From Frankiales bacterium (GTDB lineage: Bacteria > Actinomycetota > Actinomycetes > Mycobacteriales > SCTD01), in contig JAODND010000020.1 in the NCBI GenBank assembly GCA_025465465.1, positions 1-64,000 of the forward strand: a DNA stretch of 64,000 nucleotides, in the 5' to 3' direction. Made by a program: the position numbers and the translations under genes. Of this stretch, positions 19,501 to 29,285 are shown piece after piece (within the stretch, counting starts at the first letter, position 1; the number at the start of each line of letters is the position of its first letter). The notes under the pieces are model-generated. The model was not told the origin of the DNA, did not search any database, and saw only the letters and a list, made by a program, of their open reading frames with translations.

Positions 19501-20661
19501 CTATCGCGCTCCTCGGGGAAGGCCCAGGGCGGTCTGGACGAGGATCTCGCGCTGCACCTCGTTGGAGCCGCCGCCAAAGGTACGGACCGGTGCGCTCCGG
19601 TAGGCCCTCTCGAGGACGCCGGCGAGCTCTGCTGCCGGCGACCCCTTCTGCACCATGCCCGCACGCCCGATGATCTCGAGCAGCAGGCGATAGGACTCGA
19701 TGTCGGTCTCGGACCCGAAGACCTTGCCGGCGCTCGCGTCGGCCGGGGTCAGCGTGCCCGCGTCGGTCTTCCAGGCCATCCGCCAGTTGAGCAGCTTGAG
19801 GGCGTCGAGCCGGGCGTAGACCCGGGCGAGGGTCTGCTTCACCCAGGGGACGTCGATGACCCCCTCGGCGACCGCCCACTGCCGCACGGCCTCGAACAGC
19901 TCGAGGGAGCGACCGCCCATCGCGGCCAGCGCGACGCGCTCGTGGTTGAGCTGGCTGGTGATGAGCCGCCAGCCCTCGTCGACGTTGCCGACCACCATCG
20001 AGGCCGGCACGTGCAGGTCCTCGTAGTAGGTCGCACTCGTCACCTCACCGCCCACGGTGACGATCGGGGTCGCCGAGAAGCCGGGGGACTTCGTGTCGAC
20101 CAGCAGGATGGTGATGCCCTTGTGCTTCGCGGCATCGGGGTTGGTGCGGGCGGCCAACCAGATGTAGTCGGCGGTCAGGCCACCCGTCGTGTAGACCTTG
20201 TTGCCGTTGATGACGAACTCGTCGCCCTGCCGCTCGGCCTTGCACCGGAGCGACGCGAGGTCGGTGCCGGAGCCCGGCTCGGTGTAGCCGATGGCGACGT
20301 CGAGGGTGCCGGCCAGGATCCGCGGCAGGAAGGCGTCCTTCTGCTCGGTGGAGCCGTGCCGCATGAGCGTCGGGCCGACGGTGTTGAGGGCGATCATCGG
20401 CACCGGTGCCTGGGCCCGGGTGGCTTCGTCGAAGAAGACGAACTGCTCGAGGACCGAGCGGCCCTGTCCGCCGTACTCGGTGGGCCAGCCGATGCCGAGC
20501 CAGCCGTCGGCGCCCATCTTCTGCCGGACCTCGAGCGAGGTCGGGCCGTTGTGCCCTTCGGCGGCCATCGCCGCCTTGACGGCAGGCGTCAGGAGCGCAG
20601 CGAAGTAGCTGCGCAGCTGGTCGCGCAGCTCATGCTGGGCGGGGGTGTAGTCGAGGTACAC
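19501..20661 (-). CDS. Acyl-CoA dehydrogenase, large subunit (FadE29/FadE26-like)
   Basis: Flavoprotein of 386 residues that introduces the alpha,beta double bond into a sterol side-chain CoA ester. GWPTEYGGQGRS, IGYTEPGSGTDLASL (FAD/substrate loop), TSQLNHERVAL and the C-terminal RTFGGGSNEVQREI are the family's landmarks. It is first in the operon with the small subunit and a thioesterase. A KstR-like box sits 15 bases upstream of the ATG. It is about equally close to FadE26 and FadE29 by eye, so the substrate length is open. Confidence 0.88.
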   Translation of the reverse strand: MYLDYTPAQHELRDQLRSYFAALLTPAVKAAMAAEGHNGPTSLEVRQKMGADGWLGIGWPTEYGGQGRSVLEQFVFFDEATRAQAPVPMIALNTVGPTLMRHGSTEQKDAFLPRILAGTLDVAIGYTEPGSGTDLASLRCKAERQGDEFVINGNKVYTTGGLTADYIWLAARTNPDAAKHKGITILLVDTKSPGFSATPIVTVGGEVTSATYYEDLHVPASMVVGNVDEGWRLITSQLNHERVALAAMGGRSLELFEAVRQWAVAEGVIDVPWVKQTLARVYARLDALKLLNWRMAWKTDAGTLTPADASAGKVFGSETDIESYRLLLEIIGRAGMVQKGSPAAELAGVLERAYRSAPVRTFGGGSNEVQREILVQTALGLPRGAR

Positions 20662-20675
20662 GCGGGCTCCCCATC

Positions 20676-20689
20676 TAGAACGTGTTCTC
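20676..20689 (-). promoter_or_regulatory. KstR-like operator before the acyl-CoA dehydrogenase operon
   Basis: The sequence tagaacgtgttctc has one mismatch at the last base of TNNAACNNGTTNNA. It lies between the MFS gene 3' end and the dehydrogenase start. Confidence 0.72.
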
Positions 20690-20703
20690 GTTTCAGTGAA
20701 GCA

Positions 20704-21990
20704 TCAAACGCGTTCGAGCGCACGGGCGGTGTCCCGGTCGAGGTGCCGGGTGCCGAGCAGCATCAGGGCCGAACCGATGAGGATGACCCCCGTGGTGCAG
20801 CGGAAGGCGAACCCGAGGTCGCCCTTCACCTCACCCGTGTGGATCCGGATCATGTGGGTCTCGGCGATCAGGCCGATGACGGGCGGGGCGATCGCGGACA
20901 GCACGTTGGCGCCGAGCTTGAGCATCCCGAAGGACGTGCCACGCAGCTCCGCGGGCACCACCTCGGCGGCGATGCACGTGATCGGCGGCAAGGAGCTCAC
21001 GACCAGGGCGACGCCGACCATCTGCAGCGGCAACCGGACCGCATAGACCGGAAGGCCGTCGAGGAAGCTCACGAACAGCAGGACCGCACCGACCGCGGTG
21101 ACGAAGGCCGTCAGGAGCATCAGTGCGCCGGGCACCCGGTTGCGCACCTTGTCGGTCGCGATGCCGCCCGCGACGCCCCCGGCGATCGCGCCCACCAGGA
21201 TGACGCCGCCGGCGATGCCCGGAGCGGTCGCTTCCGAGAGCCCGGAAGCCCTGACGTGGTAGGCGATCCCCCAGAAGCCGAGCGCCGTCAGGATGCCGTT
21301 GATGAACGCGGTGGCACCGAGCAGCACGCGCAGCGACGGCACGGCCCAGGTGGCCTTCACCGCCTGCCAGGTCGTCATGGCCTCGCCGGCCTCGGTGACG
21401 GGTTGGAGGTGCTCGTCGGAGTCGCCGCGTGCCGGCAGCGGCAGGTTGCGCACCAGCAGCGCCACCAGGATCCCGGGCAGGCCGACCGCCAGCACGGCGA
21501 CCCGCCAGCCGGCGAAGTGGTAGACCAGACCGCCGAGCGCCGTGCCCACCCCGATGCCGACGGTGGGCACGACCCGCTGCCAGGCATAGGCGCGGCCGCG
21601 GATCTCGACCGGGTAGTAGTCGCAGACGAGTGACTGGACGGCCGGGTCGTTGATCGCATCCCCGGCGCCGAGCACGGCGCGCGAGGCGAACAGCTGCGAG
21701 AACCGCTGGCTCGCCGCGGCCAGCAACGTGGTCGCGGACCAGATGGCGAGCACGACGCTGACGAGGATCCGGCGGTCGAGGCGGTCGGCGAGCCGACCCC
21801 CGGGTACGGCGAGCAGCAGCGCTGCCACGATCAGCGCGGAGTTCAGCAGGCCGGCCTCGCTGTCGCCGAAGTGCAGGTCGCGCTGCACGGCCTCGATGAC
21901 GGCCGGCAGCACCCCGCGGTCGAAGGAGTCGACCAGGCCGACCAGGCAGAGGACCGCGAGCGGCCGCCTCCCGTACCGGCCCCACTTCAC
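20704..21990 (-). CDS. Major facilitator superfamily transporter (spinster-like)
   Basis: A protein of 428 residues with about 12 hydrophobic segments. The N terminus holds VDSFDRGVLPAVIEAVQRDL, then GRLADRLDRR, the MFS signature loop between helices 2 and 3. Spinster-like members move lipids or organic acids. It starts with GTG 21990 overlapping the stop of the thioesterase, at the end of the operon ferredoxin - enoyl-CoA hydratase - thioesterase - MFS under a KstR box. It may import or export a sterol-derived acid, which is inference. Confidence 0.85.
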   Translation of the reverse strand: MKWGRYGRRPLAVLCLVGLVDSFDRGVLPAVIEAVQRDLHFGDSEAGLLNSALIVAALLLAVPGGRLADRLDRRILVSVVLAIWSATTLLAAASQRFSQLFASRAVLGAGDAINDPAVQSLVCDYYPVEIRGRAYAWQRVVPTVGIGVGTALGGLVYHFAGWRVAVLAVGLPGILVALLVRNLPLPARGDSDEHLQPVTEAGEAMTTWQAVKATWAVPSLRVLLGATAFINGILTALGFWGIAYHVRASGLSEATAPGIAGGVILVGAIAGGVAGGIATDKVRNRVPGALMLLTAFVTAVGAVLLFVSFLDGLPVYAVRLPLQMVGVALVVSSLPPITCIAAEVVPAELRGTSFGMLKLGANVLSAIAPPVIGLIAETHMIRIHTGEVKGDLGFAFRCTTGVILIGSALMLLGTRHLDRDTARALERV

Positions 21991-22592
21991 CTGCGCGAGA
22001 GGTGCGGGAAGATCCTGCGGGCGTGCTCCTCCGTGAGTCGGAAGAAGGTCGCGGTCGCGGTGACCGTCGTCGTCTCGCCGGACCTGATCGAGCCGGCCAT
22101 CTCGACGATCCGGTCGCCGGCTGTGACGACGTGCGCTTCGAGAGCGAGGTCCGTGTGGATCGGAGTCGGCGCGGCATAGCGGATCTCGAGCCCGATCGTC
22201 ATGCCGCCGACCTGTGCCGCGATGCCGGCGTCACCGAAGAGCTGGTCCATCACCATGGCCAGCACGCCGCCGTGCACGAGCCCCGGGGCGCCCTCGTAGG
22301 GGGTGCCGAACCGCACCGTGCCGGTCACGCCGTCGGCCGTGCGTGACGTGAGGAGCACGGGCGCAGCGATCGGGTTCCCCCGACCCACCACGGCGTTGTA
22401 CGGGGACGCCTCCGCACCCCCGGCGACCCACGGACCCTGGCGCGGGTCCGCCAGCGAGGCGGTGGCCTGCCGCACCAGCTCGGTGCTGCGCACGATGTCG
22501 CCGCCCTGCGCGCGCACCGTCGCCTCCAACAGCTCGCGGATCGCGTCCGCGAGCTGGTCGACCCCCGGTGTGAGCTGGGTTGTGGGGCTCAT
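21987..22592 (-). CDS. PaaI-type hotdog thioesterase
   Basis: A protein of 201 residues whose hotdog domain contains EGAPGLVHGGVLAMVMDQLFG near residue 115. This layout is close to that of the thioesterase at 17853-18512, which suggests an old duplication within the cluster. It likely hydrolyses acyl-CoA intermediates. ATG 22592 overlaps the enoyl-CoA hydratase stop by one base. Confidence 0.85.
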   Translation of the reverse strand: MSPTTQLTPGVDQLADAIRELLEATVRAQGGDIVRSTELVRQATASLADPRQGPWVAGGAEASPYNAVVGRGNPIAAPVLLTSRTADGVTGTVRFGTPYEGAPGLVHGGVLAMVMDQLFGDAGIAAQVGGMTIGLEIRYAAPTPIHTDLALEAHVVTAGDRIVEMAGSIRSGETTTVTATATFFRLTEEHARRIFPHLSRR

Positions 22593-23392
22593 CAGGTGCC
22601 GGTGAAGTGGGGCTTGCGCTTCTCGGCGAAGGCCCGGGGCCCTTCCTTCGAGTCGTTCGTCGCGAAGACCGGGATGCCGATCTCGAGCTCGATCTTGAGC
22701 GCCTGGTCCTCGGGCAGGCCCTCGGTCTCCTTCAGCGACCGCAGCACCGACCGCACCGCGATCGGGCCGTTCTCGGCGATCGCGTCGGCGATCTCGTGGG
22801 CCTTCTTGAGAGCCTCGCCCCGGGGTACGACGTGGCCGATCAGCCCGTAGGTGAGGGCCTCCTGCGCCGTGATCGTCTTGCCCGTCAGCAGCAGCTCGGC
22901 CGCGACCGTGTAGGGGATCTGCCGGCGCAGCCGGACGGTCGAGCCACCCAGGGGGAACAGCCCCCGCCGCACCTCGGCCACGCCGAAGGTCGCTCCCTCG
23001 CCGGCGACCCGGATGTCGGTGGCCTGCAGGATCTCGGTGCCACCAGCGATGGCCGGACCCTCGACCGCGGCGATGAGCGGCTTGGTCAGGCGGTAGTGCC
23101 GCAGCAGTGCCTTCCACGCCAGCCCGGCGTCCTCGCTGTAGCGCCTCGCGTGCTCGTCGCCCGGGTCGGGCGCGCTCATCATCGCCTTCAGGTCGGCGCC
23201 GGCGCAGAAGACGTCGGCCGACCCGGTCAGGATGACCACCCGGATGTCGTCGTCGGCGTCCGCGGTCTCCCAGGCCTCGAGCATCCGCGACAGCATGTTG
23301 GGACTGAACGCGTTCTTGGCCTCCGGCCGGTTCATCGTGCAGACCAGCGTGTGCCCGACCTTCTCGGTCAGCAGGTGCTCTGGTGCGCTCAC
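22592..23392 (-). CDS. echA19: Enoyl-CoA hydratase, EchA19-like
   Basis: Hydrates the double bond of a sterol side-chain enoyl-CoA. It is 266 residues long and crotonase-fold. VFCAGADLKA forms part of the oxyanion hole. The stretch KPLIAAVEGPAIAGGTEILQ matches my memory of mycobacterial EchA19 closely, as does the C-terminal KEGPRAFAEKR. GTG 23392 overlaps the ferredoxin stop (GTGA). The upstream KstR box agrees with the EchA19 assignment. Confidence 0.88.
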   Translation of the reverse strand: MSAPEHLLTEKVGHTLVCTMNRPEAKNAFSPNMLSRMLEAWETADADDDIRVVILTGSADVFCAGADLKAMMSAPDPGDEHARRYSEDAGLAWKALLRHYRLTKPLIAAVEGPAIAGGTEILQATDIRVAGEGATFGVAEVRRGLFPLGGSTVRLRRQIPYTVAAELLLTGKTITAQEALTYGLIGHVVPRGEALKKAHEIADAIAENGPIAVRSVLRSLKETEGLPEDQALKIELEIGIPVFATNDSKEGPRAFAEKRKPHFTGT

Positions 23393-23610
23393 GGGAAGAC
23401 CTCCTCGCCGGTCGCCGCGTCCTTCGCGGAGATGGCCTCGACCGGGCAGCTCTCGAAGGCCTCGAGCAGGCGCGGCGTCTCGACCACGGGACTGGTCTTC
23501 ACATAGGATTTCTTGTCCTCCTTCGCCCCGAACACGTCCGGTGCGAAGTTGCGGCAGTAGCCGCTGCTGATGCAGGTCGGGGCAACCTCGACCTCAAGCT
23601 CTCTCGACAT
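23389..23610 (-). CDS. Small 3Fe-4S type ferredoxin (FdxD-like)
   Basis: A ferredoxin of 73 residues. CISSGYC followed by CPVEAI near the C terminus gives the C-x5-C...C pattern of single-cluster 3Fe-4S ferredoxins that feed cytochromes P450. Mycobacteria have a similar ferredoxin, FdxD (Rv3503c), in the KstR regulon. It is the first gene of its operon, 34 bases from the KstR-like box. It is a candidate redox partner for the CYP125-like enzyme. Confidence 0.88.
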   Translation of the reverse strand: MSRELEVEVAPTCISSGYCRNFAPDVFGAKEDKKSYVKTSPVVETPRLLEAFESCPVEAISAKDAATGEEVFP

Positions 23611-23644
23611 GCTGCGGACCGTAACGCAGCGGTGCCGATCGTGC

Positions 23645-23658
23645 TAGAACCTGTTCTC
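23645..23658. promoter_or_regulatory. KstR-like operator in a divergent promoter region
   Basis: The sequence tagaacctgttctc has one mismatch at the last base. It lies between the divergent ferredoxin and LLM oxidoreductase genes and can control both. Confidence 0.75.
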
Positions 23659-23676
23659 GTTATCGAGGAGGTTGCC

Positions 23677-24639
23677 GTGCTGCTGGACGTCCGGCTCGAC
23701 GCCTCGCTCGCCGACGTCCCCCGCACCGTCGCCGAGCTCGCCGAGGCCGGTGTGGCCGGGGTCTTCACCTACGAGGGCGCGTCCGACCCGTTCCTCCCGC
23801 TCGGGGCCGCGGCGGTCGCCTCGTCGCTGGACCTCTACACGAACCTCGCGATCGCGCTGCCGCGCTCGCCGATGCACCTGGCCTACCTCGCGCAGGACCT
23901 GCAGCGCGCCTCGGCCGGTCGCTTCTCCCTCGGGCTCGGCACCCAGGTCCGGCGGCACGTCGTGGACCGCTTCGGAGCGACCTGGGAGTCACCGGTCCGG
24001 CAGCTGCGCGAGATCGTGCTCGCGGTCAAGGCGATCCAGACGTCCTGGGCCACGGGCGAGCCCCTGGCCTTCGAGGGGGAGTGGACGCGCCACACCTACT
24101 GCCCGCCGCTGTTCGTCCCGCCGGACGTGCAGCCGGCCCGGGTCCTCGTCGGCGCGCTGGGGCCGAGGATGACGGCGATGGCGGTCGAGGTTGCCGACGG
24201 CCTGCTCGTCCACCCGTTCTGCAGCGAGGCGTCGCTCGCGCACACGCTGGCCGACGTGCCCGCCGGCTTCCCCGTCATCGGGCAGTCGATCGTCGGGGTC
24301 GGCGTCACCGAGGAGGAGATCCGCACGGCCCGCGCCGCCGTGCGCGGTCTGATCGCGTTCTACGGCAGCACCCCGGCGTACCGGCCCGTGCTCGACGTGC
24401 ACGGCTGGGGCGAGCTCCACGAGGACCTGCGTCGGCTCACCCGCTCCGGTGACTGGAGCCGGTTGGCCGAGGTCGTGCCGGACGAGGTGGTCGACACCAT
24501 CGGGCTCGTCGGGTCGCCGGCCTTCGTGGCGGCGGGGCTCGGTAGGCGCTTCGCACGATGCACCCGAATTGCCCTGTCCACCCCCTATGCGGTCTCGACC
24601 GCGGCACTGGCTGAGCTCACCAGCCTTGCCGCTGACTGA
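23677..24639 (+). CDS. F420-dependent LLM-class oxidoreductase
   Basis: TIM-barrel oxidoreductase of the luciferase-like monooxygenase class, 320 residues. LDLYTNLAIALPRSPMHLAY, RFSLGLGTQV and the DRFGATWESPVRQLRE region are typical of the F420-using branch. It starts at GTG 23677 with GAGGAGG just upstream. It probably reduces or oxidises a sterol intermediate with F420, and the substrate is unknown. A perfect KstR box follows its stop codon and serves the next operon. Confidence 0.82.
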   Translation: MLLDVRLDASLADVPRTVAELAEAGVAGVFTYEGASDPFLPLGAAAVASSLDLYTNLAIALPRSPMHLAYLAQDLQRASAGRFSLGLGTQVRRHVVDRFGATWESPVRQLREIVLAVKAIQTSWATGEPLAFEGEWTRHTYCPPLFVPPDVQPARVLVGALGPRMTAMAVEVADGLLVHPFCSEASLAHTLADVPAGFPVIGQSIVGVGVTEEEIRTARAAVRGLIAFYGSTPAYRPVLDVHGWGELHEDLRRLTRSGDWSRLAEVVPDEVVDTIGLVGSPAFVAAGLGRRFARCTRIALSTPYAVSTAALAELTSLAAD

Positions 24640-24650
24640 AACACGTTCTA
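24637..24650 (+). promoter_or_regulatory. KstR-like operator (perfect) before the phosphotransferase operon
   Basis: The sequence tgaaacacgttcta fits TNNAACNNGTTNNA fully. It overlaps the stop codon of the LLM gene and lies 47 bases before the next start. Confidence 0.78.
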
Positions 24651-24697
24651 GGTTCGCCCCACCGCCGTGACACGCGGACGACAAAGGAGTCAACCCC

Positions 24698-25744
24698 GTG
24701 GCCATCCCCGCCCAGCGCGACGTCGAGCAGTCCACCAAGCAGCTCGCGGCGTGGCTCGCGACCAAGGTCGGCGCCGACGTGACCCTCGGCGAGTTCGCCG
24801 GTCCCGGAGCGACCGGCTTCTCCAACGAGACGATCATCGTCGACGCGACCTACAACGGCACCAAGGACACCCTCGTCGTCCGCGTCGCGCCGACCGGCTA
24901 CACGCTGTTCCCGGACGCAGCCTTCCAGGCACAGCACGACATCCTGGTCGCGTTGGGCACCAAGACCGCCGTACCCGTCCCGACCGTCCGCTGGTTCGAG
25001 ACCGACCCGTCGGTCCTGGGTGCGCCCTTCTTCGTGATGGGGTTCGTCGACGGCGTCATCCCGCCCGACAACCCGCCGTACACCCTCGACGGCTGGCTGA
25101 AGGAGGCCTCGCCGGAGATCCAGGAGAAGGTGTGGTGGGGCGCGGTCGACACGATCGCCGAAGTCGCCTCGCTGGACCACGCCACGCTCGACCTGCCGCC
25201 GCTGCTGGGCGGGCTGCAGGCGCAGCTCGACTACTACGAGGCGTTCATGCAATCGGTCGAACAGACCGAGGAGCTCGTCGTCGCGCGCCGCGCGTTTGCC
25301 TGGCTCCAGACGCACCTGCCCGAGGACGACGGCACCGTGTTCTGCTGGGGGGACTCGCGGATCGGCAACGTGATGTTCTCGCCCGAGGGCGAGCGGCTGG
25401 CCGTCGTCGACTGGGAGATGGCCTGCCTCGGCTCACCCTCGCAGGACCTTGCCTGGGCCTGGTTCCTCGACCGGCACCACAGCGAGGGCATGGGCGTCGG
25501 GCGGCTGCCCGGGTTTCCGTCGAAGGAGGCGACCATCGCGCGCTTCGAGGCTCGCAGCGGCCGCTCCGCGAAGGCCTTCGACTACTACGAGGTCTTCGCC
25601 GGCTTCCGGTTCTGCGTGATCATGGGCCGGCTCGCGGTCATCTTCAAGGACTGGGGCCTGCTCGAGCCCGACGGGGACATGGCCCAGGAGAACGCCGTCA
25701 CCCGGGTCACCACCGCCATCCTCGACGAGAAGGGCGCTGCCTGA
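24698..25744 (+). CDS. Aminoglycoside-phosphotransferase-fold kinase-like protein
   Basis: A protein of 348 residues with the APH/choline kinase fold. The Brenner-type motif is CWGDSRIGNVMF with Asp219 and Asn224, and DWE at 238-240 supplies the Mg-binding Asp. Such proteins sit beside acyl-CoA dehydrogenases in many actinobacteria and resemble the kinase half of human ACAD10/11, which phosphorylates hydroxy-acyl-CoAs. A similar role on hydroxylated side-chain CoAs is a guess. The GTG start at 24698 has AAAGGAG upstream. Confidence 0.85.
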   Translation: MAIPAQRDVEQSTKQLAAWLATKVGADVTLGEFAGPGATGFSNETIIVDATYNGTKDTLVVRVAPTGYTLFPDAAFQAQHDILVALGTKTAVPVPTVRWFETDPSVLGAPFFVMGFVDGVIPPDNPPYTLDGWLKEASPEIQEKVWWGAVDTIAEVASLDHATLDLPPLLGGLQAQLDYYEAFMQSVEQTEELVVARRAFAWLQTHLPEDDGTVFCWGDSRIGNVMFSPEGERLAVVDWEMACLGSPSQDLAWAWFLDRHHSEGMGVGRLPGFPSKEATIARFEARSGRSAKAFDYYEVFAGFRFCVIMGRLAVIFKDWGLLEPDGDMAQENAVTRVTTAILDEKGAA

Positions 25745-26835
25745 TGCTTTCGCCGCTGGACGAGCTGCCCATCCACCAGGTCGCCGAGACGATGGCGACG
25801 GTCGGCACGTCCGACCGCAACTTCTATGACCGCTGCTACTTCAGCATGCACGGCTCCACTGACGAGTTCTTCATGGCGATGGGGCTCGGGCAGTACCCGA
25901 ACCTCGACGTGACGGACGCCTTCATCTGCGCGTCCTACGGCGAGACCCAGACGGTCGTGCGGTCCTCGCGCCCGCTCGGCCTCAACCGCCTCGACACTCG
26001 CGTGGGTCCCCTGCGGGTCGAGGTGATCGAGGGCCTGAAGAAGATCCGGTTCGTCTGCGAGGAGACCGAGGGGTTTGCCGTCGACGCGGTGTGGGAGGGC
26101 TCGATCCCGGCCTACGAGGAGCCGCGGATGACGATGGAGTCCAGCTTCGGCCGGCAGACCATGAACACGATGCGGTTCCTGCAGACCGGCACCTGGACCG
26201 GCTCGCTCATGCTCGACGGCCGCACCATCGAGGTCACCCCCGATCGCTTCGGTGGCAGCCGCGACCGCTCGTGGGGCGTCCGCCCGGTGGGGGAGCCCGA
26301 GTCCGCGGGCAAGCCCACGATGGCGGCGAACGGCTTCTACTGGAACTACTTCGTCGTGAAGTTCGAGAAGTGCTCCATCGTCTACATGTGCCAGGAGGAC
26401 GGTCTGGGACGCCGCTCCATCGAGGAGGGCCTCCGGATCTTCCCCGACGGTCGCGTCGAGCACCTCGGCCGCCCCGAGCACGCGCTGCGCTTCGCGCCCG
26501 GGACCCGGATGGTCACCGGGGCGACGGTGACCTTCCGCAACGGGCTGGTGCTCGAGGGGGAGGCCGTGCGCTCGGTCCACCTCGCCCGCGGCAGCGGCTA
26601 CGGGTTCGACGCCGACTGGCGGCACGGGATGTACCACGGCGAGGAGCTCGTGGTGCAGCGCAAGGACTTCGACCTCAAGGATCCGGAGATGGTCCCCTTC
26701 CCGGGCGCGATCGTGGACCACCTGGGGCGCTACTCGACCAACCAGGGCGACGAGGACGGGTGGGGACTGCTCGAGGTCATGACCATGGGTCCGCACCCCC
26801 AGTACTTCCAGGCGTGGGACGACGTTGCCTCCTGA
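25744..26835 (+). CDS. Conserved protein of unknown function
   Basis: A protein of 363 residues with no motif I can name. It is rich in aromatic residues and likely beta-strands (for example NGFYWNYFVVKFEKCS and GSGYGFDADWRHG), resembling lipocalin- or carotenoid-1,2-hydratase-like barrels by composition only. It is neither membrane nor secreted. ATG overlaps the kinase-like stop by one base and the MBL gene follows at once, so it belongs to a three-gene KstR-controlled operon. Confidence 0.7.
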   Translation: MLSPLDELPIHQVAETMATVGTSDRNFYDRCYFSMHGSTDEFFMAMGLGQYPNLDVTDAFICASYGETQTVVRSSRPLGLNRLDTRVGPLRVEVIEGLKKIRFVCEETEGFAVDAVWEGSIPAYEEPRMTMESSFGRQTMNTMRFLQTGTWTGSLMLDGRTIEVTPDRFGGSRDRSWGVRPVGEPESAGKPTMAANGFYWNYFVVKFEKCSIVYMCQEDGLGRRSIEEGLRIFPDGRVEHLGRPEHALRFAPGTRMVTGATVTFRNGLVLEGEAVRSVHLARGSGYGFDADWRHGMYHGEELVVQRKDFDLKDPEMVPFPGAIVDHLGRYSTNQGDEDGWGLLEVMTMGPHPQYFQAWDDVAS

Positions 26836-26839
26836 GCGC

Positions 26840-27844
26840 GTGCAGCCACCTGTCGAGAAGGTGGCCTCGGGCCTGTGGTCCGTGCCGACCGTCGTACCCG
26901 ACAACCCGATCGGCTGGACCCAGACCTACCTGATCGAGTCCTCCGACGGGCCGTACCTGGTCGACACCGGGTGGAACCACGACCTCGCGTGGGCCGACCT
27001 GACGGCCGGCCTGGTCAGCTGCGGGACGTCGGTCAGCGACATCCGGGGCGTCATCGTCACGCACCACCACCCGGACCACCTCGGGCTGGTCGGTCGGGTC
27101 CGGGAGGCAAGCGGGTGCTGGGTCGGCATGCACGACGCCGACACCGACCTCGTGACGCGGCATCGCGCGATCCTGGCCGACGATCCCGAGGTCTTCGACA
27201 AGGACACCGCCGTCAAGCTCCTCGAGGCGGGTGCCGGCCAGTGCGACGTCGACGAGGTGCAGTCCGCCTCGAAGCTGGTCCACATGCCGAGGCCCGAGCT
27301 CCCGGACCGCTCGCTCGACACGTCCGTGCTGCAGCTGGGCGACCGGCGCGTGGAGCTGCTGCACACCCCCGGCCACACCCCGGGACACCTGTGCCTGCGC
27401 GTCGACGGCCGGCTGCTCACCGGCGACCACCTGCTCAAGACCATCAGCTCACATGTCGGCCTCTATGGCTTCGAGAGCGACGAGGGTGACCCGCTCGGCG
27501 ACTTCTTCGACTCGCTGCGGCTGCTCACCGGCGCCGAGCCGACCGAGGTGCTGCCGGCCCATCGCGGTCGCTTCCACGGGGTCGACGATCGCGTGGCCGA
27601 GCTGCTCCAGCACCACGAGGAGCGGCTCGGCGACATCGTGGCGGCGCTCGCGGCCGGTCCCGTCACGCCGTGGGCGCTGTCTCGCGCGATGACCTGGAAC
27701 CGTCCGTGGGACGAGCTCCCCCGGATGATGCTGCGGGCCGCGCTCGCCGAGACGATGGCCCACGTCCGGCACCTCGAGCTGTCCGGCGTCGTCGTGGTCG
27801 ACCCCGCGACCGCGGGTGTCCCGACCCTGCTGCGGCTCGCCTGA
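26840..27844 (+). CDS. Metallo-beta-lactamase fold hydrolase
   Basis: Zinc hydrolase of about 334 residues. THHHPDHLG is the HxHxDH metal motif, HTPGHTPGH contains the next His, TGDHLL supplies the bridging Asp, and a late PAHRGR adds another His. The C-terminal helical domain (LQHHEERLGDIVAAL onward) is that of the LACTB2/glyoxalase II-like group, which hydrolyse thioesters or RNA. A thioesterase role in side-chain breakdown fits the operon. I prefer GTG 26840; a TTG at 26825 would overlap the previous gene. Confidence 0.85.
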   Translation: MQPPVEKVASGLWSVPTVVPDNPIGWTQTYLIESSDGPYLVDTGWNHDLAWADLTAGLVSCGTSVSDIRGVIVTHHHPDHLGLVGRVREASGCWVGMHDADTDLVTRHRAILADDPEVFDKDTAVKLLEAGAGQCDVDEVQSASKLVHMPRPELPDRSLDTSVLQLGDRRVELLHTPGHTPGHLCLRVDGRLLTGDHLLKTISSHVGLYGFESDEGDPLGDFFDSLRLLTGAEPTEVLPAHRGRFHGVDDRVAELLQHHEERLGDIVAALAAGPVTPWALSRAMTWNRPWDELPRMMLRAALAETMAHVRHLELSGVVVVDPATAGVPTLLRLA

Positions 27845-27861
27845 CCCCACCCGCGCCCTCC

Positions 27862-27905
27862 CGCCGTACCCCGCTCGCCCCGTGTCGCCCCCCTCGGGTA
27901 CGGCG
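27862..27905. terminator. Hairpin between convergent genes (first of two)
   Basis: Perfect 10-base arms at 27862-27871 and 27896-27905 with a 24-base spacer lie just after the MBL gene. Confidence 0.45.
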
Positions 27906-27920
27906 AAAGCGGGTGTGTCA

Positions 27921-27957
27921 GGCGGCGCGACGGACCCCCTCGCCTCGTCGCGCCGCC
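27921..27957. terminator. Hairpin between convergent genes (second of two)
   Basis: Perfect 12-base GC-rich arms at 27921-27932 and 27946-27957 with a 13-base loop lie 9 bases before the fadA5 stop codon. It is the stronger candidate terminator for the minus-strand fadA5 transcript. Confidence 0.6.
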
Positions 27958-27966
27958 GGTCGGTGG

Positions 27967-29189
<1,223 letters not shown>

Positions 29190-29218
29190 ATCTCGAACAA
29201 GGGTCGACGAGCGAAAAC

Positions 29219-29232
29219 TAGAACAGGTTCTT
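29219..29232 (+). promoter_or_regulatory. KstR-like operator before chsH2
   Basis: The sequence tagaacaggttctt has one mismatch at the last base. It is the chsH2-side box of the pair in the divergent region. Confidence 0.72.
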
Positions 29233-29285
29233 GACCGCGGCGGAACGCGCTGGTTACGGTCGCGACATCACTCCCAAGGAGTTCC

